From Comamonadaceae bacterium (GTDB taxonomy: Bacteria; Pseudomonadota; Gammaproteobacteria; Burkholderiales; Burkholderiaceae_C), in contig CANGNS010000014.1 of assembly GCA_947455465.1 (NCBI GenBank), forward strand, positions 1 through 64,000: a stretch of 64,000 bases of DNA. Direction: 5' to 3'. Under the pieces are notes generated by a model. That model made no database searches, was not told where the DNA came from, and saw only the letters and a list, made by a program, of their open reading frames with translations. A program made the translations under genes and the position numbers. Shown piece by piece: positions 1 to 7,508 of the stretch; the stretch's first letter is position 1; the number at the start of each line of letters is the position of its first letter.

Positions 1-603
1 GCCAAAAAAATGGGCAAGGACTATGTGGCCGTGGCCTTTTTTGGAGAAGGCGCTGCCAACCAGGGCTCTTTTCATGAGTCCTTGAACCTGGCCGCGCTGT
101 GGAACTTGCCGGTGGTCTTTGTCTGCGAAGACAACCAGTGGGCCATCTCGGTGCCTAAGAACAAAGCCACCTCCGTGCCCTCGGTGGCGGTGCGTGCGGC
201 GGGCTACGGCATGCCCGGTGTACACGTGGAGCACAACGATGCAGTGGCCGTGTTTGAGGCCGCCGGCCCCGCCATTGCGCGCGCGCGCAGTGGCCAGGGC
301 CCGACGCTGATCGAGGTCAAGACCGACCGCTACTTCGGCCACTTTCAGGGCGATCCCGAAAGCTACCGCCCCAAAGACGAAGTGGCTACCTTGCGCACCA
401 AAGATCCGCTCGGGCTGCTCGCCCAGTTGCTCAAAGCGCACCACATGATGAGCGACCAGGAGCAGGCCGCGCTCACGGCGCAAGCGCACCAAAAAGTCAT
501 TGGGGCTTTTGAATTTGCGCGCGCCAGCGCCTATCCGCAGGCACAGGACGCCTTGGCCGACGTCTTTGCACACAACCACGCCGACACGAGGGAATTGGTA
601 TGA
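1..603 (+). CDS. TPP-dependent 2-oxo acid/acetoin dehydrogenase E1, alpha subunit (5'-truncated by window)
   Basis: The reading frame is open from base 1, so the start lies upstream; 200 residues are visible. They show the thiamine-diphosphate binding stretch of E1 alpha subunits: FFGEGAANQGSFHESLNLAA followed by LPVVFVCEDNQWAIS. The usual G-D-G at its start is G-E-G here. A further E1 alpha motif, EVKTDRYFGHFQGDPESYR, lies in the middle. The protein decarboxylates a 2-oxo acid or acetoin together with the beta subunit and passes the acyl group to a lipoyl carrier. The stop overlaps the next start (ATGA). Substrate cannot be read from the sequence: acetoin, pyruvate or a branched-chain acid are all possible. 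Confidence 0.9.
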   Translation, partial: AKKMGKDYVAVAFFGEGAANQGSFHESLNLAALWNLPVVFVCEDNQWAISVPKNKATSVPSVAVRAAGYGMPGVHVEHNDAVAVFEAAGPAIARARSGQGPTLIEVKTDRYFGHFQGDPESYRPKDEVATLRTKDPLGLLAQLLKAHHMMSDQEQAALTAQAHQKVIGAFEFARASAYPQAQDALADVFAHNHADTRELV

Positions 604-1637
604 GCACTCCACGCATTCTCACCATGGCCCAGGCCATCTCCGAGGGCATTGCCCAAGAAATGAGCCGCGACAGCACGGTATTTGTGATGGGCGAAGACGT
701 CGGCAGCTACGGCGGCATTTTTGGTGCCACCGGCGGCTTGCTCGATAAGTTCGGCCCTGAGCGCATCATGGACACGCCCATCTCCGAGACCGCCTTTATC
801 GGCGCGGCCACCGGCGCGGCCGCTGCGGGCATGCGCCCGATTGTGGAGCTGATGTTTGTGGACTTCTTTGGCGTGTGCATGGACCAGATCTACAACCACC
901 TGGCCAAAAACACCTATATGTCGGGCGGCGCTGTGAAGCTCCCCGTGGTCTTGACCACGGCCATTGGCGGGGGCTACAGCGACGCGGCGCAGCACTCCCA
1001 GTGTTTGTATGGCACGTTTGCGCATATGCCTGGCATCAAGGTGGTGGTGCCTTCTAATGCCTACGACGCCAAGGGGCTGATGATTACCGCCATCCGCGAC
1101 GACAACCCGGTCATGTTCATGTACCACAAAGGCATCATGGGCCTGCCCTGGATGGCCTACCTCGAAGGCAGCAGCAATGCCGTGCCCCAAGAGGCCTACA
1201 CCATCCCCTTTGGCCAGGCCAAGGTGATGCAAGAGGGCTCGGACCTGACCATCGTGAGCATCAGCCAGATGGTGCAAAAAGCCATGCTCGCTGCCCACGA
1301 GCTGCAGGGCCAAAGCATCCACTCCGAGGTGCTGGACTTGCGCACGCTGGTGCCGCTGGACACGCAGGCGATTTTGAAATCGGTGCGCAAAACTGGCCGC
1401 CTGCTGATCGCTGACGAGGACTACCTGGGCTTTGGCCTGAGCGGCGAAATCGCCGCGCTGATTGCCGAAAACCTGGACAGCATCGTGCTCAAGGCCCCGG
1501 TCATGCGCTTGGCCGTGCCCAATGTGCCCATTCCCTACAGCCGCCCCTTGGAGCAGTTTGTGATTCCGCAGGTGCACAGCATCGTGCAAGCGGCGCAGGC
1601 GCTGACGGTGGGCAAGATGGCCCAGGCCCGCACATGA
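600..1637 (+). CDS. TPP-dependent 2-oxo acid/acetoin dehydrogenase E1, beta subunit
   Basis: A 345-residue protein of normal length for the E1 beta family (transketolase-like pyrimidine-binding domain in about residues 5-180, C-terminal transketolase domain in about 200-325). Recognisable stretches are VFVMGEDVGSYGGIFGATGG, DTPISETAFIGAATGAAAAG and, in the C-terminal half, EVLDLRTLVPLD. It forms an alpha2beta2 heterotetramer with the preceding subunit and completes the thiamine-diphosphate active site. Start and stop both overlap neighbours by 4 bp (ATGA), indicating one translationally coupled operon with the lipoyl-domain gene behind it. Confidence 0.93.
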   Translation: MSTPRILTMAQAISEGIAQEMSRDSTVFVMGEDVGSYGGIFGATGGLLDKFGPERIMDTPISETAFIGAATGAAAAGMRPIVELMFVDFFGVCMDQIYNHLAKNTYMSGGAVKLPVVLTTAIGGGYSDAAQHSQCLYGTFAHMPGIKVVVPSNAYDAKGLMITAIRDDNPVMFMYHKGIMGLPWMAYLEGSSNAVPQEAYTIPFGQAKVMQEGSDLTIVSISQMVQKAMLAAHELQGQSIHSEVLDLRTLVPLDTQAILKSVRKTGRLLIADEDYLGFGLSGEIAALIAENLDSIVLKAPVMRLAVPNVPIPYSRPLEQFVIPQVHSIVQAAQALTVGKMAQART

Positions 1638-1885
1638 TCGACATCACGCTACCGGCCATGGCTTGGGACGGCACCCAGGACGCCACCGAGGCCTTGCTGG
1701 ACAAATGGCTGGTGGCCCCTGGGGTACCGGTCAAAAAAGGCCAGGTCTTGGTGTCGGTGGTCTTGGTCAAGGCGGCGATGGATATCGAGGCCCCGCAGGA
1801 CGGCCAGATCGAAGCCGTCTTGGTTCAGAGCGGCGAGAGCTTTGCGCCAGGCACGGTGCTGGCGCAGTTTGCACCGGCCGCATAG
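1634..1885 (+). CDS. free-standing lipoyl-domain protein (E2-type carrier without catalytic domain)
   Basis: Only 83 residues, equal to a single lipoyl/biotinyl domain: VKKGQVLVSV, the modified-lysine turn VLVKAAMDIEAP (Lys46), then GQIEAVLVQSGESFAPGTVL. Ordinary 2-oxo acid dehydrogenase E2 subunits carry E-T-D-K-A around the lipoylated lysine; here it is V-L-V-K-A, so recognition by the lipoyl ligase or LipB may differ. No subunit-binding domain or acyltransferase domain follows. It is the last gene of the E1 alpha-beta operon (ATGA overlap), so it probably carries the acyl or reducing group for this E1. Its last 61 bp overlap the end of psuG on the other strand. Confidence 0.85.
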   Translation: MIDITLPAMAWDGTQDATEALLDKWLVAPGVPVKKGQVLVSVVLVKAAMDIEAPQDGQIEAVLVQSGESFAPGTVLAQFAPAA

Positions 1886-2793
1886 GCCAGCGCAATCGCT
1901 GCGGCCAGCCGCGCATTGTTGAGCACCAGCGCGATATTGGCGGCCAGGCTGTCGCCGCCGGTAAGTTCGTTTACACGGGCCAGCAAAAACGGCGTACTCG
2001 CCTTGCCGCTAATGCCTTGCAGCGCCGCCTCGTGCAGCGCCTGGGCGATGAAGCGGTCTATGGTCTCGCGGTCCATGGCGTACTGGGCCGGTATGGGGTT
2101 GGCCACCACCATACCGCCGGGCAGGCCCATGGCCCACTGGGCGCGCATGGCTGCGGCGATGGCTTGCGCCGAGTCCAGCCGGTAGTCCACCTTAAAACCA
2201 CTTTCGCGGGTAAAAAATGCCGGCAGCGCGTCGGTTTGGTAGCCCACCACGGGCACGCCCTGGGTCTCTAGATATTCCAGGGTCAGGCGCAAATCGAGTA
2301 TCGACTTGGCCCCTGCGCACACCACGGCCACCGGCGTTTGCGCCAGCTCTTGCAAGTCGGCAGAAATATCAAAGCTGTGCTCCGCGCCACGGTGCACACC
2401 GCCAATGCCGCCGGTGGCAAACACGCGTATGCCCGCCAGCGCCGCAATGCGCATGGTGGCGGCCACGGTAGTGGCGCCGTCAGCGCCTGCGGCCACCACA
2501 AAAGCCATGTCGCGCCGGCTGACTTTGGCCACTGCATGGCCGGCGCGGCCCAGGCGCTCGATGTCCGCGCCTGACAAGCCCGCCTTGAGCCGCCCCTGCA
2601 CGATGGCCACCGTGGCCGGCACCGCGCCGTGGGCGCGCGCCTCGGCCTCGACACGCAGCGCCGTCTGCACGTTCTGCGGGTAAGGCATGCCGTGCGAAAT
2701 GATGGTGGACTCCAAAGCCACCACCGCCTGCCCCTGCGCCAGCGCCGCCTGCACCTCGGGGGCAATGTCTAGCAAGGCGTGGGTCGGGTTCAT
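1825..2793 (-). CDS. psuG: pseudouridine-5'-phosphate glycosidase
   Basis: A 322-residue protein matching the PsuG/IndA family, which splits pseudouridine 5'-phosphate into uracil and ribose 5-phosphate. Diagnostic stretches are VALESTIISHGMPYPQN near the N-terminus (contains the catalytic glutamate), FATGGIGGVHRGAEHSFD, and GYQTDALPAFFTRESGF. The start at ATG 2793 gives the normal family N-terminus; the frame continues upstream but only as noise inside psuK. The psuK stop overlaps this start by 4 bp, so the two are coupled. The C-terminal tail (about 18 residues, AAGANCAST onward) is longer than I expect for the family and is encoded opposite the end of the lipoyl-domain gene. Confidence 0.93.
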   Translation of the reverse strand: MNPTHALLDIAPEVQAALAQGQAVVALESTIISHGMPYPQNVQTALRVEAEARAHGAVPATVAIVQGRLKAGLSGADIERLGRAGHAVAKVSRRDMAFVVAAGADGATTVAATMRIAALAGIRVFATGGIGGVHRGAEHSFDISADLQELAQTPVAVVCAGAKSILDLRLTLEYLETQGVPVVGYQTDALPAFFTRESGFKVDYRLDSAQAIAAAMRAQWAMGLPGGMVVANPIPAQYAMDRETIDRFIAQALHEAALQGISGKASTPFLLARVNELTGGDSLAANIALVLNNARLAAAIALAYAAGANCASTVPGAKLSPL

Positions 2794-3716
2794 GGCGGGG
2801 CCTGTTCGAGTTGGTGATGGACGGCCTGCACGCTCAGCGTGCTGGCGTTGGCAGAGGCCGACTCTAGCGTGATCTGCGCGCAGCCCATGCCCCAGGCCAG
2901 CGCGCGCTCCAGCGGCCAGCCCTGCACAAAGGCATAGATTAGGCCGGCCAGCAAAGCATCGCCCGCGCCGGTAGCGCTGCGCACGCGCGCAGGCGGCGCG
3001 GCGCGGTGGCCGCAGCGGCCGTCGGCATCGCACCAAACGGCGCCCTCGGCGCCCAGGCTGATGACTACGCGGCCCGCACCTAAGCGGTGCAGCGCCAAAG
3101 CGGCCGCGCAGGCCTCTTGCGCGTTGCTAATGCGGTGGCCGCACAGTGCCTGCGCCTCCAGGCGGTTGGCCTTGAGGGTGTGGACCTGCCGAAGCACCGG
3201 CAGCAAGCGCGCGCACTTGGCCACCGACACCGCCTCGGCAAACAGCGCCGGGTGCGCCACGCTGTGGGCCAGCCAATGCCAGGTAGCCGGCGGCACATTG
3301 CAGTCGGCCACCAGCACCGCCGCACCAGCCAAAAGCGCTTGCTGGGGCGCCAGGCGCGCGGGCGTGAGCTGCTCCATGATGTCCATATCGTTGACGGCCA
3401 CATGCATATCGCCATCGGCCCCATGAAGGCACACATAGGTGGCGCTGCGCTGGCCGGGCAGGGTAAGGCAGGCGCCCATGTCCAGCCCAATGGCCGCGCC
3501 CGCCTGGCGCAGCGCCTGGCCAAACACATCGTCGCCCAGCACCCCGAGCAAGCGCACATCTAGCCCCAAGCGCAGCAGGTTTTCAGCGACATTGCGCGCC
3601 ACCCCGCCAGGGCTGCACAGCACGCGCCCGGGGTTGGAGTCACCGGCCAGCGAATCGCCGTGCGTGTGCACGGAGACGTCCATGTTGATGCCGCCTAGGA
3701 GGGTGATGGGGGGCAT
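2790..3716 (-). CDS. psuK: PfkB-family carbohydrate kinase, pseudouridine kinase
   Basis: A 308-residue ribokinase/PfkB-family protein: N-terminal LLGGINMDVS, the PGGVARNVAENLLRLG sugar-binding stretch, and the C-terminal PfkB signature with the ATP/anion-hole motif RSATGAGDALLAGL. Adjacent psuG identifies the substrate as pseudouridine, which it phosphorylates at the 5' position before cleavage. The start chosen (ATG 3716, MPPITLLGG) fits the family; an upstream in-frame start would extend into the toxin gene. It begins 4 bp after the stop of the RelE-type toxin gene, with no clear ribosome binding site of its own, so it may depend on read-through translation or transcription from the toxin-antitoxin operon. 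Confidence 0.9.
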   Translation of the reverse strand: MPPITLLGGINMDVSVHTHGDSLAGDSNPGRVLCSPGGVARNVAENLLRLGLDVRLLGVLGDDVFGQALRQAGAAIGLDMGACLTLPGQRSATYVCLHGADGDMHVAVNDMDIMEQLTPARLAPQQALLAGAAVLVADCNVPPATWHWLAHSVAHPALFAEAVSVAKCARLLPVLRQVHTLKANRLEAQALCGHRISNAQEACAAALALHRLGAGRVVISLGAEGAVWCDADGRCGHRAAPPARVRSATGAGDALLAGLIYAFVQGWPLERALAWGMGCAQITLESASANASTLSVQAVHHQLEQAPP

Positions 3717-3720
3717 GGGC

Positions 3721-4062
3721 TTAACCCGCAAGTAGGCGTCGCGACAAGAGCGACTGCATATCGCGTCGGCCATCCACGATAAGGTAAATCAGTACCTGGC
3801 GGTCTAGCACCCGGTAAATCACGCGGTAGGGTTTGAAGCTGGTCTGTCTGTATTCCTTGATACCCAAGGCCAGCAACTCTTTGGGATAACTGCCACGCTC
3901 CGGGAAGTGCGCCAAGTCCGATACCACGCGACTCAAGCGGTCTAGCACCGAATTGGCGTTGGCTAGGCAATCAAACTCAGCGATGTAATCGTACAAAGCC
4001 TCTAAGTCTTGCTCAGCGCCTTGGGTAAGCAGGACTTGGTAGTGCTTTGGTTTGCTGGCCAT
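3721..4062 (-). CDS. RelE/ParE-superfamily toxin
   Basis: A 113-residue protein with the RelE/ParE (plasmid stabilisation) pattern: N-terminal YQVLLTQGAEQDLEALYDYIAEFD, central LAHFPERGSYPKELLALGIKEYRQ, and the conserved C-terminal strand PYRVIYRVLDRQVLIYLIVDGRRD. Proteins of this fold are mRNA interferases or gyrase inhibitors; the sequence alone does not decide which. Its ATG shares one base with the antitoxin stop (TGATG), the classic coupled antitoxin-toxin layout. About 7 residues follow the catalytic strand (RRLLAG), ending 4 bp before psuK. Confidence 0.88.
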   Translation of the reverse strand: MASKPKHYQVLLTQGAEQDLEALYDYIAEFDCLANANSVLDRLSRVVSDLAHFPERGSYPKELLALGIKEYRQTSFKPYRVIYRVLDRQVLIYLIVDGRRDMQSLLSRRLLAG

Positions 4063-4337
4063 CAGGCCGCAGCGCGCTTGGCGCGCAATCGGGTCAGCAC
4101 CTGCGCCATCGGCTTAACCCGGCCGGCAGCCAAATCTTGGTTGCCTAGGGCGAGCACCTTGAGCAGAGCCAGCGTCTCCTGGGCTTGCTCGTAAGACGCC
4201 ACATCTTGTAACACCGCCTTGGCCTCGCCATTTTGGGTTATCAGTAAGGGCTCGCGATGCGCGCTGAGGTCGGTCAGCACTTGCGCCGCGTTGGCCTTCA
4301 AGTAGCTGATGGGTTTGACTTGGGTGGAATAGTGCAT
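4062..4337 (-). CDS. Phd/YefM-family antitoxin
   Basis: A 91-residue protein with a Phd/YefM N-terminal DNA-binding domain: PISYLKANAAQVLTDLSAHR, then EPLLITQNGEAKAVLQDVASYEQ. The alanine/arginine-rich C-terminus (about residues 55-91) would wrap and neutralise the RelE-type toxin encoded immediately downstream. Antitoxins of this family repress their own promoter, and an inverted repeat plus a direct repeat lie just upstream of the start (4344-4411). Confidence 0.88.
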   Translation of the reverse strand: MHYSTQVKPISYLKANAAQVLTDLSAHREPLLITQNGEAKAVLQDVASYEQAQETLALLKVLALGNQDLAAGRVKPMAQVLTRLRAKRAAA

Positions 4338-4343
4338 GGTAAC

Positions 4344-4411
4344 TTAACTCGCAAAAATAAAGACTGAATATAGTCTTAATTTGGTCTTTGTAATGTTAAC
4401 TCGGAAAAAAA
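4344..4411 (-). promoter_or_regulatory. probable operator of the Phd/RelE-type operon
   Basis: The region 7-75 bp upstream of the antitoxin start contains a perfect 6-bp inverted repeat, AAGACT (4360-4365) and AGTCTT (4372-4377), separated by 6 bp, which encloses a TATATT on the minus strand that could be a -10 element. It is bracketed by two direct copies of TTAACTCGNAAAAA, at 4344-4357 and 4396-4409. Phd/YefM antitoxins bind such paired sites, so autoregulation is a reasonable inference. No convincing -35 box was found. Confidence 0.45.
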
Positions 4412-4604
4412 TTTTCACTTTTCCATCACCTTTTTAGGTTTGCAAAAAACTACGGTTACGGACAGCTAGTGACATGCTGGCTTCCTTCGGTAGAGGACCG
4501 GTTTTCCATTGTCCTACTGTGAATAGGAAAGATTGCTCCAGTTCACAGACTGAGCATTTTGGTTATCGGTCTTTATGACTCCTTTGTGGCCTGGGGCATT
4601 GCAG

Positions 4605-5258
4605 TCAATGTACGCGCTCTGTGCAATCTTCAATAACCTCGAAGAGTTGCTGATGTAATCCCGCCTTCCGTACGCGCACATTTGCATAATTAGATCCAAT
4701 TAACTCTCTGATTTGTTTAATTCGAAAATCACATTTAAAGCCAAGTATTACTTCCGACAAAACCAACTGTTCAGAAAAATCTGCAAAGTAGTTGCTTCCT
4801 TCTTTCTGGCTCGATTCAAGGTCAATGAAGAATCGATATTCTTCCTCGTACTTCCAATCTTCAAATTTTGTTTTCAGCAACATATTTACTGTGTCCTCCC
4901 CGCCAACCACTGACTTGGTATCGGGATCGAACGCGATACTTGCTCTATTTTTGGTGTAATGAACGTCCAATAGAACATCGTCTGGAATTTCAAAACCCAA
5001 GGCGATACCCTTATGGCTATCTGCGTAATGGCCCCACATTAACGGGTTGCTCCAGTTAGCACAAAAGCAGATCAGACCCAATTTTTCGCCTAGTTCATTT
5101 TTCCAGTTTTCAAGTGCAGCCTTATTTCTGGGATCCGCCAGATCAGCCGCCAAGATTTCAAACGGGTCGTTCAATTGACCAATCCGGCTAATTTTTATTC
5201 GTTTCAAAGCAATATCGCTTATCGCGTTCTGTGCGCTCAAGAAGTGGAATAACTTCAC
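4605..5258 (-). CDS. DUF2971-family protein
   Basis: A 217-residue protein with the features of DUF2971: N-terminal LFHFLSAQN then RIKISRIGQLNDPFEILAAD (a substrate-surface region in which N-D-P-F-E is typical), ICFCANWSNPLMWGHYADSH followed by KGIALGFEI, and a C-terminal half with KYEEEYRFFID. No biochemical function is established for the family; members turn up in accessory and defence-like regions. Codon use is AT-rich, with many AAA, AAT and TTT codons, unlike the flanking chromosome, which points to recent acquisition. It stands alone between the RelE-type and HipA-type modules, transcribed in the same direction as both. Confidence 0.8.
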   Translation of the reverse strand: MKLFHFLSAQNAISDIALKRIKISRIGQLNDPFEILAADLADPRNKAALENWKNELGEKLGLICFCANWSNPLMWGHYADSHKGIALGFEIPDDVLLDVHYTKNRASIAFDPDTKSVVGGEDTVNMLLKTKFEDWKYEEEYRFFIDLESSQKEGSNYFADFSEQLVLSEVILGFKCDFRIKQIRELIGSNYANVRVRKAGLHQQLFEVIEDCTERVH

Positions 5259-5590
5259 GGGGTTTCCTCATTGCAAGTTTGCAAGTTCGGGAAAAAGACA
5301 GAGAGGCCGCCTGTACCTATCCCATCTAGCGGCCCCGCTGACATTGCGCCAGTGGCTGGCGCTTTAGTTCGGTGGCTTTGCGTCGCCGGCTTTCACAGGG
5401 TTTGCCCTTCAATTTTCTTTTTTATCGGACAAGGGCTGTACCGATTCCAAAAGAGTAGCACAGAGGCCAAGCTTTACATCTTACTTTCCAAAAGGGACAA
5501 TGTTTTTATCTCGGCTATTTGCTATCCAACTACAAAGGCGCACAACAGCAGGCCGCTGAAGGTATTGCACGCGCCGACTTGGCGCAAACC
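5259..5590. other. 332-bp non-coding spacer, AT-rich, possibly gene debris
   Basis: No convincing gene. The part next to the DUF2971 start contains AGGAAACCCCG on the minus strand, a plausible ribosome binding site for that gene. On the plus strand, bases around 5510-5631 can be read as a short Ala/Gln-rich peptide (LGYLLSNYKGAQQQ and on) in host-like codons that ends at a TAG inside the HipA gene; it has no start or ribosome binding site and may be a decayed gene end. Base composition is lower in GC than the chromosome on either side. Confidence 0.4.
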
Positions 5591-6910
5591 TCAATGCAGC
5601 TTAGCGATGTTCTGCGCTGCCCGTTGCTGTAGATCGTCCAAGGCCTGCACGCAAGGCTTAAACGAAGGGCTCAATTGTTTTTCTGCATGCAAGCGCGCCA
5701 CATAGCCACGCGCCAGTTCTAGCGCGCTGCGCCATGTTGCACCGTCCACGGCGCTGTGTAAATTGGCGGCGCTTACGCTATCGCGCGGCACACCGCCACT
5801 AGTGGGGCTAAAGGCCATGGGGAGCATGTCGTAGGCGGGGCTTAGCGCGTAGGGCGGGCCACGGTCACTCACAAAAGACAGATTGCCGGCGTGCATATCG
5901 GTGTTGCCAATGAGCGTACCAAAGGCAAACAAGAGTGCAGCCCCGGCATGGGCCTCTGGCGTGATGGCGCCCCGCTGCGCCAATTGCGCGGTAAGCACGG
6001 GCCAAGGCGCTGCGGCTTGGCCCACAAACTCACCGTCCAGGGCGGCCAGCGAGACCAAGGCACGCCGGCCGTGCAGGCCCACGCGGTCAAAGCGCTCTAG
6101 CTCCAAAAAGCGCTGCGTGCCCACGTCCTGCAAGCGCGAACGCGCCGCCGCTACGCCGGCCGCTTGCAGCGTTTCCAAGGCCAGGTGCTCTGCCAGCAGC
6201 AGGTCGCGCCAGCGGGTGCTGACCGGGCTGGCCTCGGCCGCCGAGAACTTGACCAGCACATGCCCCGCAGCGCTCCGTGCACAAAACTTAGGCTGCTCGC
6301 CGCCTGCAGAGGACCAGGTGTCGCCCGTGCCCAGCACCTGGGCTGCCAGGCGTGGGTAATCTTCGGGTGCACACACGGGGGGTTCGGGTGCGTTCACAAA
6401 GTGGTCTCGGGCCACTTCGCCCAGCAGCAAATGGCCTACCGGGTCGGCGCCGCTGGCCAGCAAAGCGCGCAGCGCGTCGGTGTCGCTCCAGTGCCGCACA
6501 TCGGCGGGTAGGCCCAGGCTGTGCGCGTGGCTCTGGGCATAGGCCCGCCCCAAAAAGCCCTGCGGCCGCATATCAATCAGCCACCACGGCAATCCTTCAT
6601 GGTGTGTGCTGACGCCATCCGTCTGCACCATCACAAAACCATCGGGCCGCACGGGGTAGAGCGTGCCCCGCGTGGCGATTTGGCCGGTGGCACTGACCCG
6701 GTACACCGCTAGCTCGGGCAGGGGCCGAAACCGGTCGCGCAAGGCATACCGGGTGGCGCGCGCCGCGCCGATGCGAACAATGTCGCCCGCCATTTGCGCA
6801 ATCGCTCGGGTCAGCGTGGCCCGCGAGACTTGTAAGCGCGCGCGCAACGATTCACTGGCCACCGGGCCGGCAGCCAGCGCTTCGCGTATCTGGGCAGAGC
6901 GGTCATCCAT
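5591..6910 (-). CDS. yjjJ: HipA-family serine/threonine kinase with N-terminal helix-turn-helix (YjjJ type)
   Basis: A 439-residue protein. Residues 1-60 form a winged-helix/HTH region (SESLRARLQVSRATLTRAIA). The rest is a HipA kinase: the SAGGEQPKFC glycine-rich loop at 201-210, Lys221 in HVLVKFS as likely ATP-binding lysine, the catalytic loop GNTDMHAGNLSF at 335-346 (Asp338, Asn343) and the metal-binding LSPAYDMLP (Asp361). E. coli YjjJ has the same length and domain order. HipA toxins phosphorylate glutamyl-tRNA synthetase or other targets; the target here is unknown. No HipB antitoxin gene is adjacent, so the built-in HTH may supply DNA binding and control. Three direct repeats precede the start. 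Confidence 0.85.
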   Translation of the reverse strand: MDDRSAQIREALAAGPVASESLRARLQVSRATLTRAIAQMAGDIVRIGAARATRYALRDRFRPLPELAVYRVSATGQIATRGTLYPVRPDGFVMVQTDGVSTHHEGLPWWLIDMRPQGFLGRAYAQSHAHSLGLPADVRHWSDTDALRALLASGADPVGHLLLGEVARDHFVNAPEPPVCAPEDYPRLAAQVLGTGDTWSSAGGEQPKFCARSAAGHVLVKFSAAEASPVSTRWRDLLLAEHLALETLQAAGVAAARSRLQDVGTQRFLELERFDRVGLHGRRALVSLAALDGEFVGQAAAPWPVLTAQLAQRGAITPEAHAGAALLFAFGTLIGNTDMHAGNLSFVSDRGPPYALSPAYDMLPMAFSPTSGGVPRDSVSAANLHSAVDGATWRSALELARGYVARLHAEKQLSPSFKPCVQALDDLQQRAAQNIAKLH

Positions 6911-6921
6911 AGCAGTGCAGT

Positions 6922-6968
6922 GAAACGGTATCTGAGGTGATATTTAGAACGATATATGAAACGATTCT
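6922..6968 (-). repeat. three direct repeats upstream of the HipA-type kinase gene, probable operator
   Basis: On the plus strand GAAACGGTATCT (6922-6933), GAACGATATAT (6947-6957) and GAAACGATTCT (6958-6968) share the core GAAACGRTAT or close variants, within 60 bp of the kinase ATG. The stretch is AT-rich against the surrounding GC-rich DNA. As HipA/HipB systems regulate themselves through repeated upstream sites and this kinase carries its own helix-turn-helix, the repeats are a candidate binding site. Confidence 0.4.
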
Positions 6969-7055
6969 AGCTTCTACCAGCCCTTGCGTGCTGCCCCTGC
7001 GCTCCAATGGCGCCCCGCATACACTCCCACCGTCGCAATTTCTCAAGCCTTCCCC

Positions 7056-7508
7056 ATGGCCCACGCTTCCCATTCCTTTAGCCGCGCTGCACCACCGCGC
7101 GCTCTCGCCGCCGCCACGCTGGCCCTGGCCTTGCTCGCCAGCCCGCTGGCCGCGCTGGCCGCGCCGCAGTTGCAGTGCAGCTTTGACGTCAATTCCGAGA
7201 CGCACCACAAGACCTTCGGCCTGGTCACCGACCCCTACACCACCGAGGCGGTGGCCATCGGCAACCGCTTTCGCTTCAAGGCCGTGATGCTCGCGGGCGA
7301 GGGCGGCGCAGGGGTGCAAAGCCTCAATCTCTACGTCTATTACAACACCCGCCGCCAGCCCATGATCATGCAGCACACCCGCTTTTTGCAGCCCGCCGTG
7401 CTGCCCCAGCCCGCGCCCGATGCGCTGACCGGCCGCGTCTCGCTTTACTCGCCGCTCTTAGGCAAAGAGCTGCAATACCAATGTGCTTTGGCCGAGGTGG
7501 CGCCATGA
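7056..7508 (+). CDS. small exported protein of unknown function
   Basis: A 150-residue protein starting at ATG 7056 (MAHASHSF). It has a signal peptide: a hydrophobic run AAATLALALLASPLAALAAP with a cleavage site after A-L-A-A or A-L-A. The mature part, about 117 residues, has two cysteines (CSFDVNSETHHKTF and YQCALAEVAP) placed near each end, which could form a disulfide. I recognise no family. The frame extends upstream to 6984, but those residues look non-coding and would bury the signal peptide. Its stop overlaps the start of the CapA-family gene (ATGA), suggesting the two act together in the periplasm. Confidence 0.75.
   Translation: MAHASHSFSRAAPPRALAAATLALALLASPLAALAAPQLQCSFDVNSETHHKTFGLVTDPYTTEAVAIGNRFRFKAVMLAGEGGAGVQSLNLYVYYNTRRQPMIMQHTRFLQPAVLPQPAPDALTGRVSLYSPLLGKELQYQCALAEVAP

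Noticed and set aside
531-1589. A 352-codon open frame antisense to the E1 beta gene
   Set aside because: It is His/Ala/Gly-rich with no family motif, and GC-rich third positions of the real gene create it.
4514-4699. A 61-codon minus-strand frame after the DUF2971 gene
   Set aside because: It overlaps the end of that gene in another frame and has no start signal or similarity I recognise.
5271-5705. A 144-codon plus-strand frame across the spacer and the end of the HipA gene
   Set aside because: No ribosome binding site, no family resemblance, and its second half is antisense to conserved HipA coding sequence.
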